From UBA5239 sp040394635 (lineage in GTDB: Bacteria; Verrucomicrobiota; Lentisphaeria; Victivallales; Victivallaceae): a stretch of 64,000 bases of DNA. Positions 49,307-58,144 of the stretch are shown here, one piece after another. The translations under genes were made by a program, and so were the position numbers. The DNA lies in assembly GCA_040394635.1 (NCBI GenBank), contig JBEBRW010000025.1, forward strand, positions 1 to 64,000. The letters run 5' to 3'. The notes beneath the pieces were generated by a model. That model ran no database searches, was not told the DNA's origin, and was given only the letters and a program-made list of their open reading frames with translations. How positions within the stretch are numbered: the first letter of the stretch is position 1; each line of letters starts with the position of its first letter.

Positions 49307-50233
49307 ATGAGAAAAGTTCGTACATACCCCACCGACGGTGCAGCGCAGGACTTCAACCGGCCGCGGTTGATGGGACGCGATTATGTGTTTCCGGACCGCG
49401 GCTTCCCGCTCGGCGTGAAGAAGAGCCCCGAACAGGGAAAGCTTGACTTCCATGTACACGAGAATTTTTCCGAACTGGTCGTGGTTATGGGGGGAAACGG
49501 TGTCCACTGGATCGAAGGGCGGCGCTACAATGTGGTGGCGGGGGACGTTTTTCTGGTGCTCGGTGATCTGGTGCACGGTTATGAAGGTGCGAGCAACCTG
49601 ACGATTTACAACGTGCTTTTTGACTGGGAGGCGCTGCGGTTGCCGCAGTATGATTTGTCGGACTCGGCGGCGTTTCAGGTGCTCTTCCGCATTGACCCGG
49701 TGAACGAGCAGACGGACCGTTTCGACCACCGTTTCCGCCTCTCGGCCGATGAATTCAGCTCCACCGCGAAACTGATCGACCGGCTCGATGACCTGATCCG
49801 CGATACCGCGGAGGGGCACCGCTTCGCCGCGACCGGGGCCTTCATCGAACTGATCATGCTGCTGATCAATGCCTACAACCGGGCGGCGAAGCACGCGGCG
49901 TTTGACAATATCCCGCACCGGATCGGCAAGCTGGCCGGGCTCCTGGAACAGAACTACGCCGAGGATATCAGCATCGACATGATGTGCCGCCAGACCGGCA
50001 TGTCTTATGCCACGCTGTTCCGGCATTTCCGGCGCTACTACCGCGATTCGCCGGTGAATTACCTGATCCGGCAGCGGCTGCGCCACGCCGCCGAACTGTT
50101 GGCGAACAGCGAGGTTTCGGTGTCGGACGCGGCGCTGCGGTGCGGATTCTCGGACGGCGCGTATTTCTCGCGCAAATTCAAGGAATACTACAGCATGCCC
50201 CCCATGGAATACCGCAAGAAATCCAAAAGCTGA
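49307..50233 (+). CDS. AraC family regulator with cupin-like sensor
   Basis: The 308-residue protein has an N-terminal cupin (LDFHVHENFSELVVVMGGNG, VVAGDVFLVLGDLVHGYEG) and C-terminal AraC DNA-binding helices (ISIDMMCRQTGMSYATLFRH and VSVSDAALRCGFSDGAYFSR, KFKEYYSMPP). Such proteins usually bind a sugar and activate degradation genes. It faces the glycosidase-pseudopilin-GH78 operon and is the best candidate for its regulator. The stop is immediately followed by the end of the convergent glycyl radical enzyme gene. Confidence 0.92.
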   Translation: MRKVRTYPTDGAAQDFNRPRLMGRDYVFPDRGFPLGVKKSPEQGKLDFHVHENFSELVVVMGGNGVHWIEGRRYNVVAGDVFLVLGDLVHGYEGASNLTIYNVLFDWEALRLPQYDLSDSAAFQVLFRIDPVNEQTDRFDHRFRLSADEFSSTAKLIDRLDDLIRDTAEGHRFAATGAFIELIMLLINAYNRAAKHAAFDNIPHRIGKLAGLLEQNYAEDISIDMMCRQTGMSYATLFRHFRRYYRDSPVNYLIRQRLRHAAELLANSEVSVSDAALRCGFSDGAYFSRKFKEYYSMPPMEYRKKSKS

Positions 50234-52291
50234 TCAATTGCGGTGAACCGAGCGGTGGATGATCATATCCTGCCAGGCTTTGTCGAGCGTGGCGAAGCGG
50301 GCGGACCAGCCGGAAATGCGTACCGCAAGATTGGGGTAGCGCTCCGGGTGTTTCTGTGCGTCGAGCAGCATTTCATGGCTGACGGCGTCGATCTGCAGAT
50401 AAGAGCCGCCGAGCGTGATGAAGCTTTTCAAAATGCCTTCGAGCATGGTGACGCCGCTGGGACCGGCCAGCGCGGCCGCGTCGAAGCGCAGGTCGAGCGG
50501 CGCACCGCTGGGAAAGCGCGTGAAATCGACCTTGCAGTAAGACTTCAGAATCGCGCCCGAGCCCGAGCGGTCATTGCCGGGTGAGGGGGTGAGGTTGCTC
50601 GCCAGATATTCGTGCGCTTTGGCCCCGAACGGAGTCGCGAGCCGGTTCGGCGCAAATCCGACTTCGCGGCCGAATGTACTTATGCCCGCAGGGTGCAGCA
50701 GGCCGCCGGTTTCCCCGAGCGTTTCGGCGGCGTCGGCAAATGCGTTTGCGACACGGAGCAGGAGTTCATCGGCGCGCCCGTCGTCATTGCCGTAGTAAGG
50801 GCACAATTGGCGCAGTTCCAGCCGCAGCGCTTCATTGTCCACGAAATCCTGCAGCAGAAGCGCGCGGAGTTCATCCAGGGAAAAGCGCTTTTCTTCATAA
50901 ACCAGTTTGCGGATTGCGCCGAGGCTGTCCGCGACGTCCGGCAGGCCGCCGGCGTGCAGCGCCAGGACATTGTATTTCGCGCCGCGGTTGTTATAGGGTC
51001 TTCCCGTGCGGACACAGCTTGGCATCAGCAGCGAAATGGGCAATGACGGGTATTTTTCTTCCGGCGCCTTGAAGCGGCTGCACGGGGGGACGATCTCGGA
51101 CAGAAGCGTATGAAGATCATCTGCGAAGGCGCTGAAAAGCGTTTCAAAATCAGGAAAATCCCGGTCGCTGAAAAATATTTTCTGGAAACGTTCGAGAATG
51201 TCGAGCGCCATGTAAGAAAAGGCGGTTTCGCCCGGAATCAGTATTTCCCAGCAGCCGTCGTTGGTAAAACTCCGCGCCTCCTCCTCCGGGAACCCGAAGC
51301 GGACCAGACCGGCGATCGCGACCTCTTCGTTGTAGGCCGAGACGATGCCGCCGCCCAGGCGCTGCACCTCGGCTGCGCGCCGGATCAGTTCCGCGGGGCT
51401 GTTCCGGTTCAGCCGGAGGCCGATGGGGAAATCGCTGATGTGCAGCTCCTCCACGATATCCAGAATCAGCATGGAAACGGGGTTGCATACCTCGCGGCCG
51501 CTGCGGTCGATTCCGCCGAGAATCACGTTCTGGTAGAACTGGGCGTCGCCGCCGGGCCGCTCCGCGGGGCTCATGATCCACTCGGTGCCCTTGATCCAGA
51601 AACAGGCGAGGATTTCCCGTGCTTCATCGAGCGTGAGGCGGCCGGCGGCGAGATCGCGCTCAAGATAGGACCCGAGCAACTCATCCATTCGCCCCAGGCC
51701 GGACCAGTGGCCAGAGATGCGCAAAAAGGTCCAGAACAGCCAGAGCGACTGAACCGCTTCGAAGAAATCGCGCGGCGGATTGTCCGGGATATTTTTCAAT
51801 GCCTCCGCAATACGCGGAAAATGAGGGGATTCATTGGCGCGGTTCTCCACTTCTTCCCGGCAGCGCCCGACCCAGAGCCGCATAGCTGCGATGCAGGCGC
51901 GAAGATCCCGGTAAAATTCCGCTGAACCGGGGTTCTGTTTTTCACCGGCGGCGAGATCGGCTTCCAGCCCGCACAGCCCCGCGCCGACCGCATGCTGGAA
52001 GTCGACGGTGACATGCGAGATCGAGGGGAGATCCGTACCGGGAAAGAGGTGCTGCGCCGCTTCCTTGAACCGGGCGGCCCCGACCAGGCGCTCGGCGGGG
52101 TCAAGGGCGATTTCCGCCTGGCGCATCAGTCGCTCGAGTTGGACGGTCTGGCTGTCGCCCGGGGCGGCGGCGGGAGCTTCCTGCATGGCGTCGCCGACCA
52201 ATCCCGACAGATAGTGGCGCGCGAGGTCCCGGGTCGCTTCCGACAGACGGACTTGTGTCGTACAGCCGAGCGGATTGAAGCGTTCAAGCAT
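50234..52291 (-). CDS. Glycyl radical enzyme (pyruvate formate-lyase family), specificity unknown
   Basis: The 685-residue protein belongs to the glycyl radical family. The active-site Cys is C347 in TNDGCWEIL, and the radical Gly is G661 in AVRISGWSARF, 24 residues from the C-terminus. SPGNDRSGSGAILKSYCKVD is a further family block. It is shorter than typical PFL, glycerol/propanediol dehydratase or benzylsuccinate synthase enzymes (about 760-850). GCWE in place of GCVE and W after the glycine are unusual. No activating radical-SAM enzyme is adjacent. It is divergent from an AraC gene and lies in a rhamnosidase-rich region, so an anaerobic sugar or propanediol reaction is possible. Confidence 0.88.
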   Translation of the reverse strand: MLERFNPLGCTTQVRLSEATRDLARHYLSGLVGDAMQEAPAAAPGDSQTVQLERLMRQAEIALDPAERLVGAARFKEAAQHLFPGTDLPSISHVTVDFQHAVGAGLCGLEADLAAGEKQNPGSAEFYRDLRACIAAMRLWVGRCREEVENRANESPHFPRIAEALKNIPDNPPRDFFEAVQSLWLFWTFLRISGHWSGLGRMDELLGSYLERDLAAGRLTLDEAREILACFWIKGTEWIMSPAERPGGDAQFYQNVILGGIDRSGREVCNPVSMLILDIVEELHISDFPIGLRLNRNSPAELIRRAAEVQRLGGGIVSAYNEEVAIAGLVRFGFPEEEARSFTNDGCWEILIPGETAFSYMALDILERFQKIFFSDRDFPDFETLFSAFADDLHTLLSEIVPPCSRFKAPEEKYPSLPISLLMPSCVRTGRPYNNRGAKYNVLALHAGGLPDVADSLGAIRKLVYEEKRFSLDELRALLLQDFVDNEALRLELRQLCPYYGNDDGRADELLLRVANAFADAAETLGETGGLLHPAGISTFGREVGFAPNRLATPFGAKAHEYLASNLTPSPGNDRSGSGAILKSYCKVDFTRFPSGAPLDLRFDAAALAGPSGVTMLEGILKSFITLGGSYLQIDAVSHEMLLDAQKHPERYPNLAVRISGWSARFATLDKAWQDMIIHRSVHRN

Positions 52292-52417
52292 GGGTGTTCT
52301 CCTGTGTTTCTTTATAGTATAGCAGAGGCGGCTGGAAACCCATATCCGGCATTCTTAATTTTATATCTCACAGTCCAAAATATTGACTTCTCTGCACTAT
52401 GTGATATATTGTTCCGT

Positions 52418-53221
52418 ATGAATGAAACGGAATTAAAACTGGAATTCCTGCAACCGGGTGCTATTCAAATGAACACGGATGGAGCGGTCAGCGTCAAAAC
52501 CGTGCCCTATTATATCGTGGCGCAGGCATTGGAGGGGCGCTATGAACTTCTGGCCGGCGAGGATTATGCCGATCTGGCGGAAGGGGAGGCGTTTCTGACC
52601 GGGCCGGATATTCCGTTGCGCATCGTTCACCATATGAATCCAGAATCCGGTTTGATGCGGATTCGCTTCATCCATTTCCGCTGGCAACGGCTGGGGGCGC
52701 TCGATCCGCTGCGCGGATTTGCGCTGCCGCTGCGCCTGGAACAAGGGATGGCGGACCGAATCGGCAAGGAGATCGATTTCCTGCTGTCGGAAGTGACGGG
52801 AAGTGTGGCGGAGAATGCGCTCCGGCTGGCTGCCGCGGCGCGGATTCTTGCCGTGGTCGCCGCGCTCGGCAGGAGGGACGATGCGCCGGAAGAGCCGCCG
52901 GAGTGGCTGGTCCGGGTATTGCGTTATATTCACCGCCACCGCTTTGAGCCGGTCGACCCGGAAGCGCTGTGGAAGCTCTCGGCCCGTTCCCGCAGTGGTT
53001 TTTACCGGGAGTTCCGTGAGCTTACCGGTCATACTCCGGCGGAATACTGGCAGGAGTTGCGTTTGCGAGGCGCCGCGGAGCTGTTGCAGTTGGAGCCGGG
53101 GCTCGCCATCGGCGCGCTTTCGGCCCGTTGCGGTTTCGCCAACCAGTTCCATTTCAGCCGCTTGTTTCATGCCCGGTACGGACTTTCGCCCGGTGCTTTT
53201 CGCCGTCATCGCCATCCCTGA
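52418..53221 (+). CDS. AraC family regulator
   Basis: The 267-residue protein has an N-terminal cupin-like sensor (YYIVAQALEGRYELLAGEDY, EGEAFLTGPDIPLRIVHH) and C-terminal AraC helices (DPEALWKLSARSRSGFYREF and LAIGALSARCGFANQFHFSR). ATG 52418 gives a family-like length; an upstream extension overlaps the divergent gene. A TTGACT-N16-TATATT promoter lies in the 126-base divergent gap with the glycyl radical enzyme, which is its most likely target. It is followed by an alginate-lyase-like gene 58 bases downstream, possibly also controlled. Confidence 0.9.
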   Translation: MNETELKLEFLQPGAIQMNTDGAVSVKTVPYYIVAQALEGRYELLAGEDYADLAEGEAFLTGPDIPLRIVHHMNPESGLMRIRFIHFRWQRLGALDPLRGFALPLRLEQGMADRIGKEIDFLLSEVTGSVAENALRLAAAARILAVVAALGRRDDAPEEPPEWLVRVLRYIHRHRFEPVDPEALWKLSARSRSGFYREFRELTGHTPAEYWQELRLRGAAELLQLEPGLAIGALSARCGFANQFHFSRLFHARYGLSPGAFRRHRHP

Positions 53222-53279
53222 TTTTTTTGATTTGCAAAAGAGGAAATACGGATTATATGTTTATACAAACAGGAGACCT

Positions 53280-54437
53280 ATGAGAACGATCTTGATTTTA
53301 AGCGCAGTGATGATGTCGGCGCTTGCCGGCGCCTTCGAGATTCCGACGATTCCCGACGAATTGACCAAAGCCGGAACGCCTCCGCCGGAAGTCCTGACGG
53401 CATTGAAAAGCAGGCGTGAACAGTTGTTGAAAACTCCGCTGGAAAGCGTGACTTTCGACAAGAAAGTCGTGGCCCCCAGCGGCGATAAACGGGATTATAT
53501 CAGCGTCGGGATTTACTGGTGGCCGGACCCGGAGAAGCCGGACGGGGTGCCCTATATCCGCCGCGACGGCCAGGTGAATCCGGAGTGGCAGAACTACGAC
53601 TGCGCCAAGTCGAACCGCATGTACGCGGCGGTGCGGGATATTGCGCTTCTTTATCACTTCACCGGCGACAAGGAGTTGGCCGCGCACGGTGTGAAGCTGC
53701 TCAAGACGTTTTTCACCGACCCCGAAACCGGATTGAATCCGCATTTGAAGTACGCGCAGTCGATACCGGGGCGCGAGGACGGGCGGGCGATCGGGATCAT
53801 CGATACCTATATCTGGATCGACCTCGTCGACAGTATCGCGATGCTGAAAGATGCGATGACGCCGGAGGATTACCGGGCGCTCCGGGAGTGGTTCGGCAAA
53901 TACCTTGACTGGCTGCGCAGCGACGCCATGACCTGGGCGTTTCTCAAGGAACGTAACAATATTACCATCGCATATTACGCGCAGATGACCACCTACGCCG
54001 TTTTCAGCGGCAAAAACGAAATTGGCGTGTTGACCGCCACTCAACTCCGGGATATGGTGGGTTCTTATATTCGCCGCGACGGTATTTTCCCCGAGGAAAT
54101 CACCCGGACCAAATCCTGGGATTACTCCATTTACGCGCTCAATATCCTGTTTTCGGCGATACCGACGGCGAAGGAGCTCGGCGTCGATATCCTGGCCCCG
54201 GGCACCGAAACCGGGAAGCGGACCCGCGCCGCGGTCGATTATCTCTGCGGCTTCATCGACAAGCCGGATGAGTGGCCGTATGAGCAACTCTACGGAGCGA
54301 TCAATACCAATGCGCTCGGCCCGATCCTGCGCAAGATGCATTATTTCACCGGCGAGGCCAAATACCGCGACTATTACCGCGCCCTGAAAAAGCCTCAGAA
54401 CGACCTGATGACCTCCGCCTTCTACCCGGCCCCCTAG
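53280..54437 (+). CDS. Secreted alginate-lyase-like protein
   Basis: The 385-residue protein has a signal peptide (MRTILILSAVMMSALAGAFE) and an alginate-lyase-type (alpha/alpha) barrel. Matching segments are YISVGIYWWPDPEKPDGVPY, NRMYAAVRDIALLYHFTGDK, HLKYAQSIPGREDGRAIGII and RNNITIAYYAQMTTYAVFSG, with Asn/His/Tyr catalytic positions of the PL5/alginate_lyase group. It would depolymerise uronic-acid polysaccharides such as alginate; the substrate may differ. AGGAGA precedes ATG 53280. It follows the AraC gene on the same strand. Confidence 0.87.
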   Translation: MRTILILSAVMMSALAGAFEIPTIPDELTKAGTPPPEVLTALKSRREQLLKTPLESVTFDKKVVAPSGDKRDYISVGIYWWPDPEKPDGVPYIRRDGQVNPEWQNYDCAKSNRMYAAVRDIALLYHFTGDKELAAHGVKLLKTFFTDPETGLNPHLKYAQSIPGREDGRAIGIIDTYIWIDLVDSIAMLKDAMTPEDYRALREWFGKYLDWLRSDAMTWAFLKERNNITIAYYAQMTTYAVFSGKNEIGVLTATQLRDMVGSYIRRDGIFPEEITRTKSWDYSIYALNILFSAIPTAKELGVDILAPGTETGKRTRAAVDYLCGFIDKPDEWPYEQLYGAINTNALGPILRKMHYFTGEAKYRDYYRALKKPQNDLMTSAFYPAP

Positions 54438-54469
54438 AGGGATAAAAAGAAGTTTTTATCGAATTTCGT

Positions 54470-54498
54470 TTGCAAAAAAATAGACCAAATTGTATATT
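54470..54498 (+). promoter_or_regulatory. Promoter of the GntR/LacI-GH78 operon
   Basis: TTGCAA (54470-54475) and TATATT (54493-54498) are 17 bases apart, immediately before the regulator start at 54505. Transcription would begin at about the start codon, suggesting a leaderless or very short leader mRNA. Confidence 0.45.
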
Positions 54499-54504
54499 TA
54501 TGAT

Positions 54505-55545
54505 ATGGAAAAACGCACATATCGCAAATATACGGATCTTTATGCGGAGTTCGAACAGTTCTGCCGCGACCGGGCGCGGGAAAATATTTTCCTGATCCCG
54601 CCGGAGAGGACGTTGACGGAACTCCTGGCGGGCAGCCGCATGACCATCCGCAAGGTGTTGGCCGAGGCCGAGGCGAATGGCCTGATCCGGCGCGAGGGGC
54701 ACCAGACGCATATCCTGCCGGGGAAACAGCTGAACAGCTGGGGGCGGATCGTATTTCTCGCCCAGGGTCAGGGGCAGGGCGTTTATCCGCCGGCGATCGA
54801 GCGGCTGTGGCTGACGCTGAAGCCGCAGCTGGAGAGCGCGGGAGCCGATTTCAAGCTGGTCCATGCGAACCGGCAGACACCGTTTGAGCAGCTCCGGCGG
54901 GAAGTCGACGGTGCGGACGTGATCCTCCTGACGATCATCGATCAGCCGGAGTTGCTCGAATATCTGCGGCAGTGCCGCGGGCACAAGCATATCATAGCTT
55001 TATACGACCCGTATCTGGAAATGTTCGACCAGGTGATTGCGCTGGATAATTACCGGGTCGGAAGCATGGCGGCGGAGGTGCTGTACCGGGCCGGATGCCG
55101 CAAGATCGCCGTCTGCGGCGGCTTCGATCATCCGATTTTCAACAAACGCAGGCAAGGCGTGGCGGACGGCGCCCAGCAGCTCGGCGCACGCTTCGTCAGT
55201 TATCTTTTTTCGCCGGACGGAACGGCCGGGCGAATCTCGGCATGCGCCAATGCGCTGGTTCACGCGTATGAGCACGGTTGCGACGGTATGTTCATCGTTT
55301 CCGACGAATGGATGGATGAAATCACCGCGCCGGTTTATCGGCTCGGCGTGGTGCCGGAAAAATTCAAGATATTGAGCTTCAACGGTTCCGGCGATTATAT
55401 GCTGTGCCACCCGCGGGTGTCGGTGCTGAACCAGGGGACGGCGGAAATCGTCGGGAACATCATGGCCCACCTGGAGAAACCCGGGCCGGTCCGAATATTG
55501 GTATCACCTCAATTATATAAAAATCAAACAACAGGTTTATTATGA
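54505..55545 (+). CDS. GntR-type DNA-binding domain fused to LacI-type sensor
   Basis: The 346-residue protein has an N-terminal GntR winged helix (RENIFLIPPERTLTELLAGS, MTIRKVLAEAEANGLIRREG) and a C-terminal periplasmic-binding-protein-like domain as in LacI (VIALDNYRVGSMAAEVLYRA, CGGFDHPIFNKRRQGVADGA, HACDGMFIVSDEWMDEITAP-like). This hybrid occurs in AraR-type regulators that sense pentoses. The start is placed at ATG 54505. The stop overlaps the GH78-like start (ATGA), so it is translationally coupled to the enzyme and most likely senses its product. Confidence 0.9.
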   Translation: MEKRTYRKYTDLYAEFEQFCRDRARENIFLIPPERTLTELLAGSRMTIRKVLAEAEANGLIRREGHQTHILPGKQLNSWGRIVFLAQGQGQGVYPPAIERLWLTLKPQLESAGADFKLVHANRQTPFEQLRREVDGADVILLTIIDQPELLEYLRQCRGHKHIIALYDPYLEMFDQVIALDNYRVGSMAAEVLYRAGCRKIAVCGGFDHPIFNKRRQGVADGAQQLGARFVSYLFSPDGTAGRISACANALVHAYEHGCDGMFIVSDEWMDEITAPVYRLGVVPEKFKILSFNGSGDYMLCHPRVSVLNQGTAEIVGNIMAHLEKPGPVRILVSPQLYKNQTTGLL

Positions 55546-57902
55546 TTCATCGGGCAAACTGGATTTGGAGCTCCACGGAGGAGCAGGGCAAGGATCTTTA
55601 TCATGTTTTCCGGCGCAGCTTCACGGTGGATGGAAATGCTCCGGTCATGCTGCAGATTTCGGCGGATAGCACGTATGCGGTATGCATCAACGGCGTGCGG
55701 GTGCCGGTGACCCAGTTCAGCGATTTCCCGCATTCGCGGACCTACTGCGGCGCGGATATTTCGGCGTTGGTGAAGTCCGGCGAAAACACGGTGACGGTCG
55801 AGGTCCATTACTGGGGTGAATCTTTTTCGACGTACCTGGCGGGCAGGCCGTATCTGAAAGCAGTGATTTTCTCCGGCGAAAACATCCTCGCCGCCACTGA
55901 TGGCAGCTGGAAAACCGTGCCGAGCCCGGCATACCGCGCCGGACTGGAGTGCAAGGTCACTTCGCAGCTCGGTTTCGCGTTTGAATACAATGCGGATACG
56001 GAGTTGCCGCCGGAGTCCGAATGGAAAAATGCGGCGGTGTATACCGACGAGTCGTTCTGGCACGAACTGGCCGAGCGGCCGATCCCGCAGCTCCTGGAGC
56101 TGCCGATGCCGAAAGTGGAGCTGCGTCATTACGGACTGCTGTTCCGGGCGAACAATGACGCAAAAACCTTTGCCGAGGCGTGCACCACGGATTACCTGCG
56201 GCCGCTTTTCAGTGATTTGATTTTCGATGCGTTTCCGCCGTGCCGCAGCAAGGACCATTACTACCGTTCGGCGCTCGAGCTGACGCCGGAGGGCGCGGAT
56301 GAAGTCGTGTTCAAGCCGCTGCCGGCGGGCGACCCTGCCAACGGTTATTACCTGATCGCCGACCTTGGCGCCGAGACGGTCGGCTGGCCGGTAATCAAGC
56401 TCAATGCTCCGGCCGGGACCGTGATCGATATCGCGCATGGGGAGCACCTGGAAGACGGGCGCTGCCGGGCGGAGCTGGGCGGACGCCATTTCACCGACCG
56501 CTATATCTGCCGCGAGGGCGTCAACGAATTCATCGGCGTCCATCGGCGGATCGGCGCGCGCTATGTCGAACTGCATATCACCGGGTTCGGTGCGGGGCAG
56601 GTGAGCGTGCAATATGCCGGGGTCGTGCCGCTGGAAGTTCCGCTGGGCAAACAGGCCGCATTCGAGACCGAGGACTCCCTGATGGCCCGGATCAACAAGG
56701 TCTCGGTCGATACGCTCAAGCTCTGCATGCACGAGCATTATGAGGATTGTCCGTGGCGCGAACAGGCGCTTTATGCGTACGATTCGCGGAACCAGATTCA
56801 TTACGGATATTATGTGTGGGGCAATTATGATTTTGTGGCGGCTTCGCTGGAACTGCTGGCCAAGTCGTATCGCGGCGACGGTTATCTGACGCTGACGGCG
56901 CCGGGGGCCTACGGGCGGACGATTCCGGCCTTTACCTTTGTCTGGATTTCAGAGCTGCGTGAACACTGGATGTTCAGCGGTTCCGGGTATCTTTTCGAGA
57001 AACATATGCATCTGGTGGACGAGATTCTCGACAAGGCGCTCGCCCGCCGCGATGCCGCCAGCGGCCTCTATTACTCGCTGGACAGCAAATCGAACCAGGG
57101 GGTCTGGAACTTCTACGAATGGCGCGGCGATCTTTATCAGGTCGACACTTTCCCGCAGTGTCCGTACAATGTCTATTTGTGCGAAGCGCTGCGCTCCGCC
57201 GCCGCCATGCACAGCCTGAAAGGCCACCGCGAACGCGCCGGCATGCTGGAGGAAAAAGCCGCCGAAATCGGCCGTCTCGTCGAAGAAAAATTCTACGACC
57301 GGGGCATGGGGGCATACCGGACCGCCGACAACGGCAAAGAGAACGATTTCTATGAACTGGTTCAGATGATCATGCTTTACAACCGCCTGGTCCCGGCGGA
57401 AAAAGTCCCGGGCGTGATCGACGCGGTTTACGCGCAGAAATTCTGGAAACTGACTTACAGTTCGCTTTATTACATGGTCAATGCGATGATGGCCGCAGGG
57501 CCGGAGGCGCGGGCTTATCTGGATAATTACCTGATGGCGGAATTTTCGGCGCCGGTACTGGCCGGGGCGACTTCGCTGTGGGAAACCGAGTTCGGCTGTC
57601 ATGACTTCGGCGAGGCCGGCAGCCTGTGCCATGCCTGGAGCAGCGTCATGCCGTATTATTGCGGCAGCTACCTGCTGGGTGTGAAACCGCTGGAGCCGGG
57701 ATTCCGGACGTTCGAGCTGAAGATTTATCCGGGGCATCTCACCCATGCGTCCGGTTCGGTGCCCACGCCGCACGGCGAGATCAAAGTGTCGTGGCGTCTC
57801 AACGCCGACCGGCAGCTGGAAATCCGGGTCGAGGCCCCGGCCGGGCTGACTATGGTCAGCGGCGAATACGAAGAATTCCCGGTGAAAACCATATCTTCGT
57901 AA
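55542..57902 (+). CDS. GH78-like alpha-L-rhamnosidase
   Basis: The 786-residue protein has N-terminal beta-sandwich domains (ADSTYAVCINGVRVPVTQFS, VEVHYWGESFSTYLAG), a central linker sandwich (GYYLIADLGAETVGWPVIKL) and an (alpha/alpha)6 barrel. The GH78 motif HEHYEDCPWREQALYAYDSR is present with the catalytic acidic residues, as is the C-terminal WETEFGCHDFGEAGSLCHAW segment. No signal peptide is seen, implying a cytoplasmic enzyme acting on imported rhamnosides. It overlaps the GntR/LacI gene by 4 bases. It likely releases L-rhamnose from plant or algal glycans. Confidence 0.88.
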   Translation: MIHRANWIWSSTEEQGKDLYHVFRRSFTVDGNAPVMLQISADSTYAVCINGVRVPVTQFSDFPHSRTYCGADISALVKSGENTVTVEVHYWGESFSTYLAGRPYLKAVIFSGENILAATDGSWKTVPSPAYRAGLECKVTSQLGFAFEYNADTELPPESEWKNAAVYTDESFWHELAERPIPQLLELPMPKVELRHYGLLFRANNDAKTFAEACTTDYLRPLFSDLIFDAFPPCRSKDHYYRSALELTPEGADEVVFKPLPAGDPANGYYLIADLGAETVGWPVIKLNAPAGTVIDIAHGEHLEDGRCRAELGGRHFTDRYICREGVNEFIGVHRRIGARYVELHITGFGAGQVSVQYAGVVPLEVPLGKQAAFETEDSLMARINKVSVDTLKLCMHEHYEDCPWREQALYAYDSRNQIHYGYYVWGNYDFVAASLELLAKSYRGDGYLTLTAPGAYGRTIPAFTFVWISELREHWMFSGSGYLFEKHMHLVDEILDKALARRDAASGLYYSLDSKSNQGVWNFYEWRGDLYQVDTFPQCPYNVYLCEALRSAAAMHSLKGHRERAGMLEEKAAEIGRLVEEKFYDRGMGAYRTADNGKENDFYELVQMIMLYNRLVPAEKVPGVIDAVYAQKFWKLTYSSLYYMVNAMMAAGPEARAYLDNYLMAEFSAPVLAGATSLWETEFGCHDFGEAGSLCHAWSSVMPYYCGSYLLGVKPLEPGFRTFELKIYPGHLTHASGSVPTPHGEIKVSWRLNADRQLEIRVEAPAGLTMVSGEYEEFPVKTISS

Positions 57903-57923
57903 TATCGCTCATTGGGGATTTTT

Positions 57924-58029
57924 GAACCACAAATAACACGGAAAATCATCATTTTTCTTTTGTGTATTTTTGTGAATTTTGTGGTTCTTTCCCCAAAAAT
58001 TTCCGTGCTTTCCGGGTATTCCGTGGTTT
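57924..58029. repeat. Palindromic intergenic element of the CCACAAA/CACGGAAA type
   Basis: GAACCAC at the left and CCGTGGTT at the right end enclose CACGGAAA and TTTCCGTG blocks and an internal tract of TTTTGTG units. The layout is the same as that of the element at 3602-3768. The arms are less perfect here. It lies between the GH78-like gene and the carbonic-anhydrase-like gene and has no coding frame. Confidence 0.6.
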
Positions 58030-58144
58030 ACTCAAAAAGAGTTGAGATTGGGTTTTTTGGGCAAAATCGTTATTTGCGCTTGTTATTGATTGGTACGGTA
58101 GTATATTATTTGTAGCACGGATAACATATTTGGAGGGTTTACTG

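Noticed and set aside
51992..52417. Upstream extension of the AraC frame overlapping the glycyl radical enzyme gene
   Set aside because: The family-like start and promoter support ATG 52418; the extension lies antisense to a clearly coding region.
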